Shown: piece after piece, positions 29,790-38,647 of the stretch
How positions within the stretch are numbered: position 1 is the stretch's first letter
How the letters are laid out: every line of letters begins with the position of its first letter
NCBI RefSeq assembly: GCF_001718415.1
Contig: NZ_CP013377.1
Location: 2,931,709 to 2,995,708, forward strand
Direction of reading: 5' to 3'
DNA: 64,000 bases
Origin: Burkholderia pseudomultivorans
GTDB lineage: Bacteria > Pseudomonadota > Gammaproteobacteria > Burkholderiales > Burkholderiaceae
The notes under the pieces: model-generated
What the model saw: the letters and a program-made list of their open reading frames with translations, nothing else
The model's database searches: none
Told to the model about the DNA's origin: nothing
Made by a program: the position numbers and the translations under genes

Positions 29790-31721
29790 ATGAACGGATT
29801 TTGTTTTGAAAATGAAACTTCTCGCGCGTCCGGCATAGACGGCCTCGATCATTCATACCCCAGACCCCGGAAAACGGAATCTCCCGCTGTTTCTTCAGAA
29901 AAATCTCGCCCCGTGAACCCGGACGGCCTTGCGACTGCCGGCCTGATCAACGCCCTTCGGACACCGGCATGCCACTTCGACGAGAACGGCGAGGTCATCG
30001 GCATCAACGACGCGTGGCTTGCCTACGCCGATCGCTCGATCGAGACGCCCTCTCGGCTCCAATGGACCGAGTTGGTGCATGCCGAGCACCGATATGCCGC
30101 CCTGTCGGCCCTGCGCGCCATGCAATCCGGATCGGAACACGAAACGCTCGAGTGCCGGCTGCTGGGTTCCCGCGGCGTCGACGAGTGGTTCATCGTCAAT
30201 CTTCATCGAGTCGACACCGGATCGCTCTGCACGTGCACGAACATCCATGACCTGAAGGCCAGGGAAATGGAGCTGAAGGGTCATACGTCGATACAGTCAG
30301 ATATGCTGAATATCAGCATCGACTGCATCAAGCTGATTTCGCCGACAGGCAGGCTGCTGCACATGAACCGCGCCGGATGCCAGGCATTGGATGTCGATGA
30401 AGACTCGGGATTCGGCATGCCGTGGCTGCCACTGTTGCCCGAAGACGTCCGTCCCGAGGGAAGTATCGCGCTGGAATCCGCAAGGAACGGCGCATCCGGC
30501 AGGTTTCCCGGGCGAAGCGAGCGCGCCGGACACGATACCCGGTATTGGGACAATATGCTGACGCCGATACTGGACGCCGAGGGAAAAACGACAGCCATTC
30601 TGTGCGTTTCGAGAGACGTCACGCGCGAACGCGTCGCGCTTGATTTGCTCCGGCGCAGCGAAGAACGACTGGCTATCGCGGCCCGTGTCGGCGGACTGGG
30701 AATCTGGGAGTACGACATCGAATCGGACACACTGCAGTGTGACGAGAACTGGTATCGCATCATGGGCCGCTCGCCCGACCATCCGATCACCTCGATCGAG
30801 CAGTTCCGCCGCTTCATTCATCCCGACGATGTCGAGATGGCGGTCGAGGTCACCCGCACCGCGGAGGCGTGCATTGCGTCCGACACGGATCATCGGGTCG
30901 AGTACCGCGTCGTTCAACCCGATGGCGAAATCCGATGGGTTCAGACCACGGCCTGTCCTCAGAATGAAAACGGCAGGGTCAAGCGAACGATCGGCTTCGT
31001 GCTCGACGTAACGAAGATCCGTCTCGCTGAGCGTCGGCGGGAAGCGTGGCTGCACTTCATTTCCCATGACATGCGCTCACCTCAGTCGTCGATTCTCGCG
31101 TTGATCGATCTTCAGCGAGCGGCTGAACCGGGCCCGTCCACCCAGGGCCTGCTCGACCGAATTGCCGCATACGCGCGCCGAACGCTGGCGCTGGCCGACG
31201 ACTTCGTTCTGCTGGCGCGCGCCGAAGCGCCGATCTGGTCCCTGGCGGAAACGGACATCGGCAGCGTGGTGCTCGATGCGATAGATGAATTGTGGGCGCC
31301 GGCTCGAGCGCGCGGCATCCGGCTCGACGTGGACATTGGCGATGAGGTCTGCGTCGCGCGCGTGGAACCCTTCCTGCTGGTGCGCGCGGTCGTCAATCTC
31401 GTGAGCAATGCGATCAAGTTCAGTCCGGCGGATGCCACGGTAACCGTGCGTCTGTACTGCGTCGAGCACGGATATGCCATTTCCGTTTCCGATCACGGGC
31501 CCGGCATTTCCGCTGAAGCCCGGGAACGTCTGTTCGAGCCATTTCAACGCCTGCCGGTCGAACCGCCTCGTCACCCCGCCGGCGCCGGCCTCGGACTGGC
31601 CTTTGTGAAAACGATCGCCAAGCGATATGGCGGCAACATCGAACTGCACACTCGCCCGGAAGAGGGCTGCACGTTCGTCTTGACGTTACCGGGCAGTTCG
31701 TCGATCGACGTTTCGGCGTGA
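29790..31721 (+). CDS. Soluble PAS-domain sensor histidine kinase (orphan)
   Basis: 643 residues and no TM segment. Two or three PAS domains occupy about 45-410; the third is the clearest (RVGGLGIWEYDIESDTLQCD, then EYRVVQPDGEIRWVQT). The dimerisation/phosphoacceptor motif HFISHDMRSP places His426. ATPase boxes follow: N box NLVSNAIKFSPAD, G1 DHGPGIS and G2 GAGLGLAFVK. No response regulator or receiver domain is adjacent, so the partner is elsewhere. Codon use is less GC-biased than in the neighbours, fitting the A/T-richer patch. ATG at 29790 lacks a strong ribosome site; a start near 29911 (GTG) is possible. Confidence 0.85.
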   Translation: MNGFCFENETSRASGIDGLDHSYPRPRKTESPAVSSEKSRPVNPDGLATAGLINALRTPACHFDENGEVIGINDAWLAYADRSIETPSRLQWTELVHAEHRYAALSALRAMQSGSEHETLECRLLGSRGVDEWFIVNLHRVDTGSLCTCTNIHDLKAREMELKGHTSIQSDMLNISIDCIKLISPTGRLLHMNRAGCQALDVDEDSGFGMPWLPLLPEDVRPEGSIALESARNGASGRFPGRSERAGHDTRYWDNMLTPILDAEGKTTAILCVSRDVTRERVALDLLRRSEERLAIAARVGGLGIWEYDIESDTLQCDENWYRIMGRSPDHPITSIEQFRRFIHPDDVEMAVEVTRTAEACIASDTDHRVEYRVVQPDGEIRWVQTTACPQNENGRVKRTIGFVLDVTKIRLAERRREAWLHFISHDMRSPQSSILALIDLQRAAEPGPSTQGLLDRIAAYARRTLALADDFVLLARAEAPIWSLAETDIGSVVLDAIDELWAPARARGIRLDVDIGDEVCVARVEPFLLVRAVVNLVSNAIKFSPADATVTVRLYCVEHGYAISVSDHGPGISAEARERLFEPFQRLPVEPPRHPAGAGLGLAFVKTIAKRYGGNIELHTRPEEGCTFVLTLPGSSSIDVSA

Positions 31722-32073
31722 TGGGCGGCCAGCGCGGATCTTGCCTTCCCTTCGTCTGGTGATACGTCTGCAATGCACGTGCGTTGCCGCTGGAACAGTC
31801 GCTCGCCGCGCGGCTTCACCTCTCCATCGCGCGAGGTCGTGTTCCGAAGTGCGGTGGCAAAGCCGATGGCCGCTCGCGCCGGGTCTCCGTTGAATTCCGG
31901 TCTCCGTCGAGGCCAGCCTTGTGATGTCGGTATCAGTCGAGCAGTTGCGTAAGTCAAGACCTGATCTCTCAGTCAGCGTCAGATCAGGTCTGAGATTGCT
32001 TCGCCGTCACTTCATCAAGGGCCGTGATCGACCCATCGGTGACGTTCGGCTCCGTCCAAAGCGGACGTTGAAA
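31722..32073. other. Gap between histidine kinase and cupin
   Basis: 352 bp. It contains the 11-bp inverted repeat at 31957-31991 and short frames on both strands that I could not match to any family. It may be a decayed remnant, but there is no proof. Confidence 0.35.
31957..31991. repeat. Perfect 11-bp inverted repeat
   Basis: AGACCTGATCT (31957-31967) and AGATCAGGTCT (31981-31991) are perfect inverses with a 13-nt loop. No T-run follows, so it is a doubtful terminator; it may be an operator or a relic of a mobile-element end. Confidence 0.6.
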
Positions 32074-32547
32074 TTAGTAGGGTTCACCGTTCTTGTGCTG
32101 GAAACCCCACTGGCCGTTTGAACCCATCACAGCAACGAGATCGTCTGTTGCATAGCTTACTGCGTCGCCAGATACCCTGCTGCCGACCTCGATGATCGTG
32201 GCATCGGCTGCCGAGTTGTTTTGTAGATGGTGCGCCATACCATTCGCGCAAAACCCGGCGCACATTCCAGGTCGCATGAGGTAGCTTTCGTCACCGACGT
32301 AGAGGGTAACCTCGCCGCTGAGGACATACACCCACTCGTCCTGTTTCGAGTGCCGATGGTGTAGAGCAGACACCGCGCCGGGGCTCAATGTCGTCAAGTT
32401 CACACCAAACTGACTCAAACCGAACGGATCGCCAAGAGGTTTCTTCTCCCGTCCCGTCATGCGCGAGGCAAACGGCTCAGGGTAGTTTGAAGGTTTCGTA
32501 CGGGGTACTGCATCGGCGGCGACCATGCAAGCTTGGGGCTGATCCAT
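32074..32547 (-). CDS. Cupin domain protein
   Basis: 157 residues. Cupin motif 1 is HHRHSKQDEWVYVLSGEVTL (three His and Glu metal ligands). Motif 2 is weaker: MCAGFCANGMAHHLQNNS with a His. Metal-binding small cupin of unknown reaction. Base composition is clearly less GC-rich than in the flanking operon, which suggests horizontal acquisition. A dyad lies upstream at 32614-32630. Confidence 0.78.
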   Translation of the reverse strand: MDQPQACMVAADAVPRTKPSNYPEPFASRMTGREKKPLGDPFGLSQFGVNLTTLSPGAVSALHHRHSKQDEWVYVLSGEVTLYVGDESYLMRPGMCAGFCANGMAHHLQNNSAADATIIEVGSRVSGDAVSYATDDLVAVMGSNGQWGFQHKNGEPY

Positions 32548-32613
32548 TTGCGATCCTCACTCCGTCAAAATAGGCAAAAGAGATTGTGGAAATGCATGAC
32601 GGAGGCGTCAATC

Positions 32614-32630
32614 TTGATTCGAACAATCAA
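32614..32630. promoter_or_regulatory. 6-bp dyad upstream of the cupin gene
   Basis: TTGATT-CGAAC-AATCAA, perfect arms, 67 bp before the cupin start. The TTGATN-centred form is near an FNR-like or LysR-like site, but the spacer is 5 bp, so the binding protein is not identified. Confidence 0.4.
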
Positions 32631-32802
32631 CCTATCTTTCGATTGGTCGTGAACCCCAGTTGCTTTAGGCGCTTTTTTGCTGCGATTGTCAACGATGCTG
32701 GCATAAGGCCCCGTGTCCCCTCCTGGCCGAGAGTCGACGGATGCAGTCGGCCCCGGATACCCGACCACACTGCCCCGACGCTTTCGCGACATCCTGCCTG
32801 CG

Positions 32803-33742
32803 CTACGCAAACCCATACACCTTCGCGGGGTTGGCAACGAATATCAGCCGCTGCCAGTCCGGACGCCCGATCCAGCCGGCGATCACGTCCAGCAGGCTCG
32901 CGTCATCCGGCTTGTCCGTCTTCTGCGTCGGGTGCGGCCAGTCGGTGCCCCACAGCATGCGCTCCGGCGCCATGTCGATCAGCGCCTTCGCGACCGGGGC
33001 GACGTCGTCGTAGGCAGGCGCCCCCGTCTTGCTGTCGACGTACGGGCCCGACAACGTGATCCACGTATTGCCCTTTTCAACCAGGCGTTGCGCGCTACGA
33101 AACGCGGCCGACGACAGCCCGCCGGGCTGCGGCACATGCGCGATATGGTCGATGACGAGCGGACAAGGCAACACCGCAAGATGACGTTCCAGCTCCGGCA
33201 GCCGCGCGCCCTGCACCACCAGCTCGATATGCCATCCGAGGTTCGCGATGCGCGCGGCGAGCGGCGAGCGGCGCCAGCATGTCGAGCGTCGTCGCGCCCG
33301 GATAGCTCAGGTTGAACCGGATCGCACGGATGCCGCCGCGATCGAGCGCCCGAAGTTCGTCGTCGCTCACGGTGCTGTCGACGACGGCGACGCCGCGCGC
33401 GGCGTCGCCGAACTGCGCGAGCGCCATCAGCGTGCAGCGGTTGTCCGTCCCGTACGTCGACGGCGTCACGACCACGTTGCGCTTCACACCGACGCGCGTC
33501 TGCACGCTCCGGTATTGCGCGACGGTCGCATTCGGCGGTTGCAGCGTCGTGCCCGGCGCGACCGGGAACCGGTCGTCGTAGATGTGCATGTGACAGTCGA
33601 TCGCCCCTTCGGGCAGCCGGAACGCCGGGCGCGCGATGCCGCTCGACCAGGTTTCGTCGGCAGCGGCCGGCCTCGGCAATGCAGCCGAAGCCAGCGTCGC
33701 ACCGGCGATCCGGAGGAACCCGCGTCTTGCCATCCGCGCCAT
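32803..33742 (-). pseudogene. Tat-exported amidohydrolase, frameshifted by a 7-bp duplication
   Basis: Two overlapping frames together make one LigI-like/amidohydrolase-2 protein. The N-terminal part (33742 downwards) starts MARMARRGFLRIAG, a twin-arginine signal, followed by DCHMHIYDDRFP (metal His-x-His). The C-terminal part (to 32803) has VIDHIAHVP, GTDWPHP and the family end NPAKVYGFA. The break is at 33255-33268, where CGGCGAG is present twice in tandem. With one copy the frame restores LAARIANLGWHIELVVQGAR. Last gene of the ten-gene operon; only 2 bp separate it from the MFS stop. Confidence 0.85.
33255..33268. repeat. 7-bp tandem duplication causing a frameshift
   Basis: CGGCGAG at 33255-33261 and again at 33262-33268, followed by CGGCGCC. 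Removing one unit fuses the two amidohydrolase frames exactly. It could be a slippage mutation, a reversible phase switch or an assembly error. Confidence 0.8.
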
Positions 33743-33744
33743 GA

Positions 33745-35067
33745 TCAGATGGTCCCCGTCTTGCCGACCAGCTTGCCGGACGCATGATTGCGCGTGAGCA
33801 GCAGCAGCGTCGCGACGCTCACGAGCGTGAGGATCGCGAGCGGCATCAATGCGAGCGCATAGCTGCCCGTCGCCGCCTTCACCCACCCGTACACGTTCAC
33901 CATCAGCCCGCCGCCGAGCAGGTTCGCAATCGCATTGACCGTCGCGAGCCCGGCCGCCACGGTGCTGTTGGACAGCATGTCGGTCGCGAGCGCCCAGAAG
34001 GGGCCCTTGAACGAATACGCGCCCACCAGCACCGCGCAGAGCATGCAGATCGTCGGCAGCAGCGATCCGCTGAGCGACGTCGCGAACAGGCCCACGCCGA
34101 TCAGCAGCATCGGCACGACCGTGTGCCAGCGCCGTTCGCCGACGCGGTCCGAGCGCCGCCCCCAGTAGACCATCAGGACGGAGGCCACCGCGTACGGCAC
34201 CGAATTCAGCAGGCCGGTCTCCATGACGGTCAAGCCGAACGACTTCAGCAACTGCGGCTGCCACACGGACAGCGTGCTGCCTGCCGCGGACGCACACGTG
34301 TCGACGAGCGCGAGGCACAGCACGTAGCGGTTGCGGAACAGTTGCGCGAGCGGCAGCGACGGCACCTTCTTGCGTGTCTTGTGGCCGGCGGCCAGCGTAG
34401 TCGTGAGCCACGCGCGCTCGTCGTCGTCGAGCCACTTCGCGTTCTCCGGCTTGTTCGTCAGCACGAACAGGCACGCAATGCCGAGCAGCATGGTCGGAAT
34501 GCCTTCGAGAATGAACAGCCAGTGCCACCCGCGCAGGCCCCAGACACCGTCCATCTGCAACAGCAGCGCGGAGATCGGCGAGCCGATGAAGCTCGCGGCC
34601 GGAATCGCGACCATGAACGTTGCGACGATCCGCGCACGATACTGCGCGGGAATCCAGTACGACAGATAAAGCAGCACGCCGGGGAAAAAGCCGGCCTCGG
34701 CCGCACCCAGCAGGAAACGCAGCACGTAGAACGTCGTCGCGTTGTGCACGAGCGCGGTCGCCGCCGACACGATGCCCCACGTGATCATGATCCGGGCGAT
34801 CCAGATCCGCGCGCCGTATTTCTGCAGCGCGAGATTGCTCGGCACTTCGCAAAAGAAGTATGAAATGAAGAACAGGCTGCTGCCGAAACCGAACACCTGC
34901 GCCGACATCCCGAGGTCATGGTTCATCTGCAGCGACGCCATCCCCACGTTGCCCCGGTCGATGAAGGCAAGCAGGTAGCAGATCATCAAAAAGGGAATGA
35001 GTCGCCAGACGACCTTTCGTATGGTCCGGCGTTCGATCGCGGACGCGTCCATGAAAGCGGTTTGCAT
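33745..35067 (-). CDS. MFS transporter, anion:cation symporter family
   Basis: 440 residues. Start region IPFLMICYLLAFIDRGNVGMASLQMNHDLGMSAQ is the ACS/phthalate-tartrate carrier signature, with 12 predicted helices. ATG at 35067, preceded by GGAGACAAC. Probably imports an organic acid or sugar acid. Eleven bp separate it from the MFS gene before it, and it is closely followed by the broken amidohydrolase gene. It is one of four carriers in the same operon. Confidence 0.88.
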   Translation of the reverse strand: MQTAFMDASAIERRTIRKVVWRLIPFLMICYLLAFIDRGNVGMASLQMNHDLGMSAQVFGFGSSLFFISYFFCEVPSNLALQKYGARIWIARIMITWGIVSAATALVHNATTFYVLRFLLGAAEAGFFPGVLLYLSYWIPAQYRARIVATFMVAIPAASFIGSPISALLLQMDGVWGLRGWHWLFILEGIPTMLLGIACLFVLTNKPENAKWLDDDERAWLTTTLAAGHKTRKKVPSLPLAQLFRNRYVLCLALVDTCASAAGSTLSVWQPQLLKSFGLTVMETGLLNSVPYAVASVLMVYWGRRSDRVGERRWHTVVPMLLIGVGLFATSLSGSLLPTICMLCAVLVGAYSFKGPFWALATDMLSNSTVAAGLATVNAIANLLGGGLMVNVYGWVKAATGSYALALMPLAILTLVSVATLLLLTRNHASGKLVGKTGTI

Positions 35068-35078
35068 GTTGTCTCCGT

Positions 35079-36317
35079 TTATTGTGCGCCTGGGCGCGTT
35101 CCTGTAAACCGTTGCCACGCGATGACCGCCACGACGCCGCACGCGAGCACGGCGGCCATGGCGGCGAAGGTGTGTCGCACGCCGAGCGCCTCGGATGCGC
35201 TGCCGACGAGCAGGTAACCGAACGGCATCGTGCCGTTGTAGGCCATGCCGTACATCCCGACGAGCCCGCCGCGCACGTGTTCGGGGCACTGGCGCTGAAT
35301 GGTCGCGTTCGTCGACGTGGCCGCGAACGTGAGGCTGAAGCCGAGTGCATAGAACGCGGGGATCGATCCCGCCGCATCGGTCGTCGCGGCCAGCACGGTC
35401 AGCGCGCCGACTGCCGTCCACGGCGCATACGCGATGAAGCGGTGCGATGCGCGCGGCCCGAACGCCGACGACAGCAGCACCGCCGCGCTCAACGAGCCGG
35501 CGCCGGCGCACGCAAAGAACACGCCGGTAAAGCGCGCCGCGTCGTGAAAGCCGTGGTCCGCGAGCAGCGGCACGAGCGTCTGGTAGCTACCGGCGAACAG
35601 GCCGATGCACGCGAGAATCGGCAGATAGCGGGCCGAGAACGCATCGGACAGCACATAGCCGACCGCGTCGCGCAGGCCGCTCTCCGCGCGCGACGGGCGC
35701 TCCACCGACGCAGTCCGGATCGACCGCACGCACGTCGCCATGAAGCAGAGCGCGAGCGCATAGATCGCAAACGACGTCCTGGGCCCGAGCGTCGGATAGA
35801 CGAACCCGGCGATGGTGGGGCCGACCATGCGCCCGACGTTGTAGACCATCGTGTTCATCGCGACCGCGTTGGACGTGTGCGTCGCATCATGCAGGCTCGT
35901 CAGCAGCAGCACCTGCCGCGCCGGCGTTTCCACCGCGCTCGACACGCCGATCGCCAGCGCATGCGCGAGGATCAGCTTCACGCCGAGCAAGCCGAGCAGC
36001 GACAGCGTGAAGAGGCTGCTGGTCAGCAGCAGTGACGTCGTCAGCACGCAGAGCGTCACGCGGCGCGCATTGGCCGAGCCGATGCGGGAGCCTGCCACCG
36101 GCGCGACGATCAACTGCGGCCCGTACAGCAGGAAGTTGAGCAGCGCGAGGATCGCCGCCGAGCCGGACAGGTGATAGATCAGCAGATTCAGCGTGACGTT
36201 CTGCGTCCAGCTGCCGAGCACCGACGCGACCTGCCCGCTCAGATAGCGCCGCAGCGATGCCTCCGACAGCGCGGGAAACAGCCTGCTCACCCACCCCGCT
36301 TGCGTCGCCACGTTCAT
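35079..36317 (-). CDS. MFS transporter, MFS_3/enterobactin-exporter type
   Basis: 412 residues. Different subfamily from the other carriers here: N-terminus ALSEASLRRYLSGQVASVLGSWTQNVTLNLL with the QN motif, as in TetV/EntS-type transporters often linked to export. About 12 helices. ATG at 36317 overlaps the preceding MFS stop by 4 bp (ATGA), so translation is coupled. An exporter encoded inside a catabolic operon could relieve build-up of an intermediate; this is an inference. Confidence 0.83.
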   Translation of the reverse strand: MNVATQAGWVSRLFPALSEASLRRYLSGQVASVLGSWTQNVTLNLLIYHLSGSAAILALLNFLLYGPQLIVAPVAGSRIGSANARRVTLCVLTTSLLLTSSLFTLSLLGLLGVKLILAHALAIGVSSAVETPARQVLLLTSLHDATHTSNAVAMNTMVYNVGRMVGPTIAGFVYPTLGPRTSFAIYALALCFMATCVRSIRTASVERPSRAESGLRDAVGYVLSDAFSARYLPILACIGLFAGSYQTLVPLLADHGFHDAARFTGVFFACAGAGSLSAAVLLSSAFGPRASHRFIAYAPWTAVGALTVLAATTDAAGSIPAFYALGFSLTFAATSTNATIQRQCPEHVRGGLVGMYGMAYNGTMPFGYLLVGSASEALGVRHTFAAMAAVLACGVVAVIAWQRFTGTRPGAQ

Positions 36318-37594
36318 GACAGCGCCTTCCCGCGCGTTTCGGGCGCGAACAGCACGACCACGGCCGCAGCGATGAACGCGACGATCGTCGTCGCGAGTCC
36401 GAGCACGAAGCCGCCCGACGTCGACGCCAGCGTACCGATGACCAACGGCGCGATGAAGCCGCCGAGCCGGCCGCCGTTGTACGCGAGGCCCATGAAGAAC
36501 CCGCGCGATGCCGTGTTGCCGATGATCTCGGCGAGGAATGGGCCGGCACCCGCGAAGATGCCGTTCACGCTGAAGCCGGTCAGAAAGATAGCGCTCATCA
36601 GCAGCAACGGATTCGCCGACACGATGTACACGCCGACGGCCATCGCCCCGACCAGCAGGTACGCCAGGAACATCGGCCGCCGGCCGATCCGGTCGACCCA
36701 TGCGGAGAACAGCAGAAAGCCGGAGATCGCGCCGAACTGCAGTGCGAGCACGAACTTCAGGCTATGCACGAAGTCGAGGTGCTTCACCGTGACGAGGAAC
36801 GTCGGCGTCCACGTGAATACGCCCCAGTACAGGTACTGCAGAAAGAAGATGAAGCCGAAGGCGGTGAGCAGGCCGCGCACATTCAGCTTCTCGTGCCCTG
36901 CCGTGCCGGGCTTGCGGGCTTGCGACCTCGCGTGCCGGCGTTCGAGCCAGATCGGCGATTCCGGCGTCTTGCGCGCGACCCAGAACAGAATGAAGAACGG
37001 CGATGCACCGATCAGGAACAGCAGACGCCAGCTGTCGCCGCCCAATCCGCCATGCGCGGCACTGACGATGCCCGAGATCGCGATCGCGAGAATCGCGCCG
37101 ATCGGCAAGCCCATCTGCATCAGCGCGCCACCCTTGCCGCGCCGGCTCGGGTGCCAGGTTTCCGCGATGAGCGCCGCGCCGGCGGTCCAGGTTCCGCCCA
37201 TCCCGAGCGCGCCGCAAAAGCGCAACGCGGCAAACCCGTGCGCGTCGGGCGCAAATGCAATCAGGCCGGAGAACAGCGAGTAGATGCCGACGCAGAGCAG
37301 CGCGGTGCGCACGCGCCCGATCCGGTCCGACACGAAGCCGAACAGAATGCCGCCGATGATCTGTCCGGCCGCCGTGACGCTCGTGAAAATGCCGAGCTGC
37401 GCCTTGCTCAGCCCGAACTGCAGCGCGAGCGTCGGCAGCAGCAGCGAAAGCAGGAACGAGTCGTAGCTCTCGAACGTCCAGCCGAGCCCTGCGAGCGACA
37501 GCGAACGCCACTCGATACCGGTCATGCGCGTGGACCCTTTTTTCGCGGCTGCGGACTCCAGGTCCTGCGTCGCCACGGTTGCACTCGTCTTCAT
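36314..37594 (-). CDS. MFS transporter, aromatic/organic acid:H+ symporter type
   Basis: 426 residues, 12 helices. Helix 1 FESYDSFLLSLLLPTLALQFGLS and the loop GFVSDRIGRVRTALL carry the AAHS/SHS signatures (Asp in helix 1, D-R-x-G-R-R loop). C-terminal PETRGKAL is the classic sugar/aromatic acid carrier end. Overlaps the amidohydrolase stop by 4 bp. Likely inner-membrane uptake of an aromatic or carboxylic acid. Confidence 0.87.
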   Translation of the reverse strand: MKTSATVATQDLESAAAKKGSTRMTGIEWRSLSLAGLGWTFESYDSFLLSLLLPTLALQFGLSKAQLGIFTSVTAAGQIIGGILFGFVSDRIGRVRTALLCVGIYSLFSGLIAFAPDAHGFAALRFCGALGMGGTWTAGAALIAETWHPSRRGKGGALMQMGLPIGAILAIAISGIVSAAHGGLGGDSWRLLFLIGASPFFILFWVARKTPESPIWLERRHARSQARKPGTAGHEKLNVRGLLTAFGFIFFLQYLYWGVFTWTPTFLVTVKHLDFVHSLKFVLALQFGAISGFLLFSAWVDRIGRRPMFLAYLLVGAMAVGVYIVSANPLLLMSAIFLTGFSVNGIFAGAGPFLAEIIGNTASRGFFMGLAYNGGRLGGFIAPLVIGTLASTSGGFVLGLATTIVAFIAAAVVVLFAPETRGKALS

Positions 37595-38637
37595 GGGTTG
37601 TCTCCGGGAATCGCGACGCGGTACGTCGATGCAGCCGTCCGGCTGAACAGCGCGGCCTTTTCGTCGGCCGACATCGCGGACGCGAGTCGTTTGAAGGCGT
37701 TCCACAGCACGCGATAGCTGAACATCCCCTTGTCGACGGGGAAATTGCTTTCGAACATGCAGCGATCGACGCCAAAGCATTCGACGCAGATGTCGAAATA
37801 CGGCTGCCACGCCGCCGCCAGTTCCTGCGACGACGGCGGCAGGTCGCGCGCGGCGAAGTCGAAACCGAATACGGTCATACCCGCGCCACCGAGCTTCATG
37901 CGCGTGTTCGGCAGCGCGGCGAGACGCGCGAGTTGCCGTTTCCATTGCGCATGCACTTCCGCGCGTCGACCGGCATGCGGGCCCACGCCGAGCGGACCGC
38001 CGAAATGGTCGATGACGATGGTGACGCCCTCGCATGCGCGCGCGAGTTCGTACAGGTCGTCGAGCTGCGTGTGATAGACCCACGCATCGAGCGACAGCCC
38101 GTAGCGGCCGAGCGCCGCCACGCCCTGCCGGAAAGCCGGATCAGACATCCGGTCGCGCGGCGGCGTCACCGGGCTCGATCGCACGTCGGGGCTCGAATGC
38201 CACGCGAGCGGATTGCGGATCCCGCGCAATCGCCCGCCGGACACCTGCAGCATCGTGTCGAGCACCGCATCGAGCTCCGCGCCGAGCGACAGATCGGCGC
38301 CGCCCACGATGGCCTCGCAGCACCGCGCGGAACCGTATGCGCCGCTGTCGAACATCGCGGCGACGCCGCTCGCGAATTCCACTTCGCCAACCGGCTTGAA
38401 CGCGTCCGGCCCGCTTGCACGCAACATCGAGCGGCACTGCACGTAGACCGTCGACACGACCCGATGCCCGCTGCGCACGTCCGCGCCGAACTCGTCCGCA
38501 AGATAGCGCCCGGTCTGGCGGTCCCACAGGTGGTGATGGGCGTCGACGATCGCAAGCTCGGGTTCGAGCACCGGCTCGTCGCGCAATGCGAGCCACTCGG
38601 GCCTGACGGGCAGATGGGGTGCGTGGACGGTCTGCAT
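37591..38637 (-). CDS. Amidohydrolase-2 family hydrolase (lactonase-like)
   Basis: 348 residues. IVDAHHHLWD (His-x-His metal motif), VIDHFGGPLG and MFESNFPVDK in place of the GTDWPH segment match the LigI/L-fuconolactonase-like amidohydrolases, which open lactones of sugar acids or pyrone dicarboxylate. No signal peptide, unlike the broken paralog at the operon's end, so this copy acts in the cytoplasm. Spaced 10 bp after the porin gene and overlapping the next MFS gene by 4 bp. Confidence 0.85.
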   Translation of the reverse strand: MQTVHAPHLPVRPEWLALRDEPVLEPELAIVDAHHHLWDRQTGRYLADEFGADVRSGHRVVSTVYVQCRSMLRASGPDAFKPVGEVEFASGVAAMFDSGAYGSARCCEAIVGGADLSLGAELDAVLDTMLQVSGGRLRGIRNPLAWHSSPDVRSSPVTPPRDRMSDPAFRQGVAALGRYGLSLDAWVYHTQLDDLYELARACEGVTIVIDHFGGPLGVGPHAGRRAEVHAQWKRQLARLAALPNTRMKLGGAGMTVFGFDFAARDLPPSSQELAAAWQPYFDICVECFGVDRCMFESNFPVDKGMFSYRVLWNAFKRLASAMSADEKAALFSRTAASTYRVAIPGDNP

Positions 38638-38647
38638 CGCACTCGCC

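Noticed and set aside
31571..31957. 128-codon frame on the - strand after the histidine kinase gene
   Set aside because: Half of it overlaps the kinase C-terminus in another frame, and the rest matches no transposase or other family I know.
32725..32752. GGCCGA...TCGGCC as terminator of the ten-gene operon
   Set aside because: Arms are short, the loop is 16 nt and no T-run follows on the - strand.
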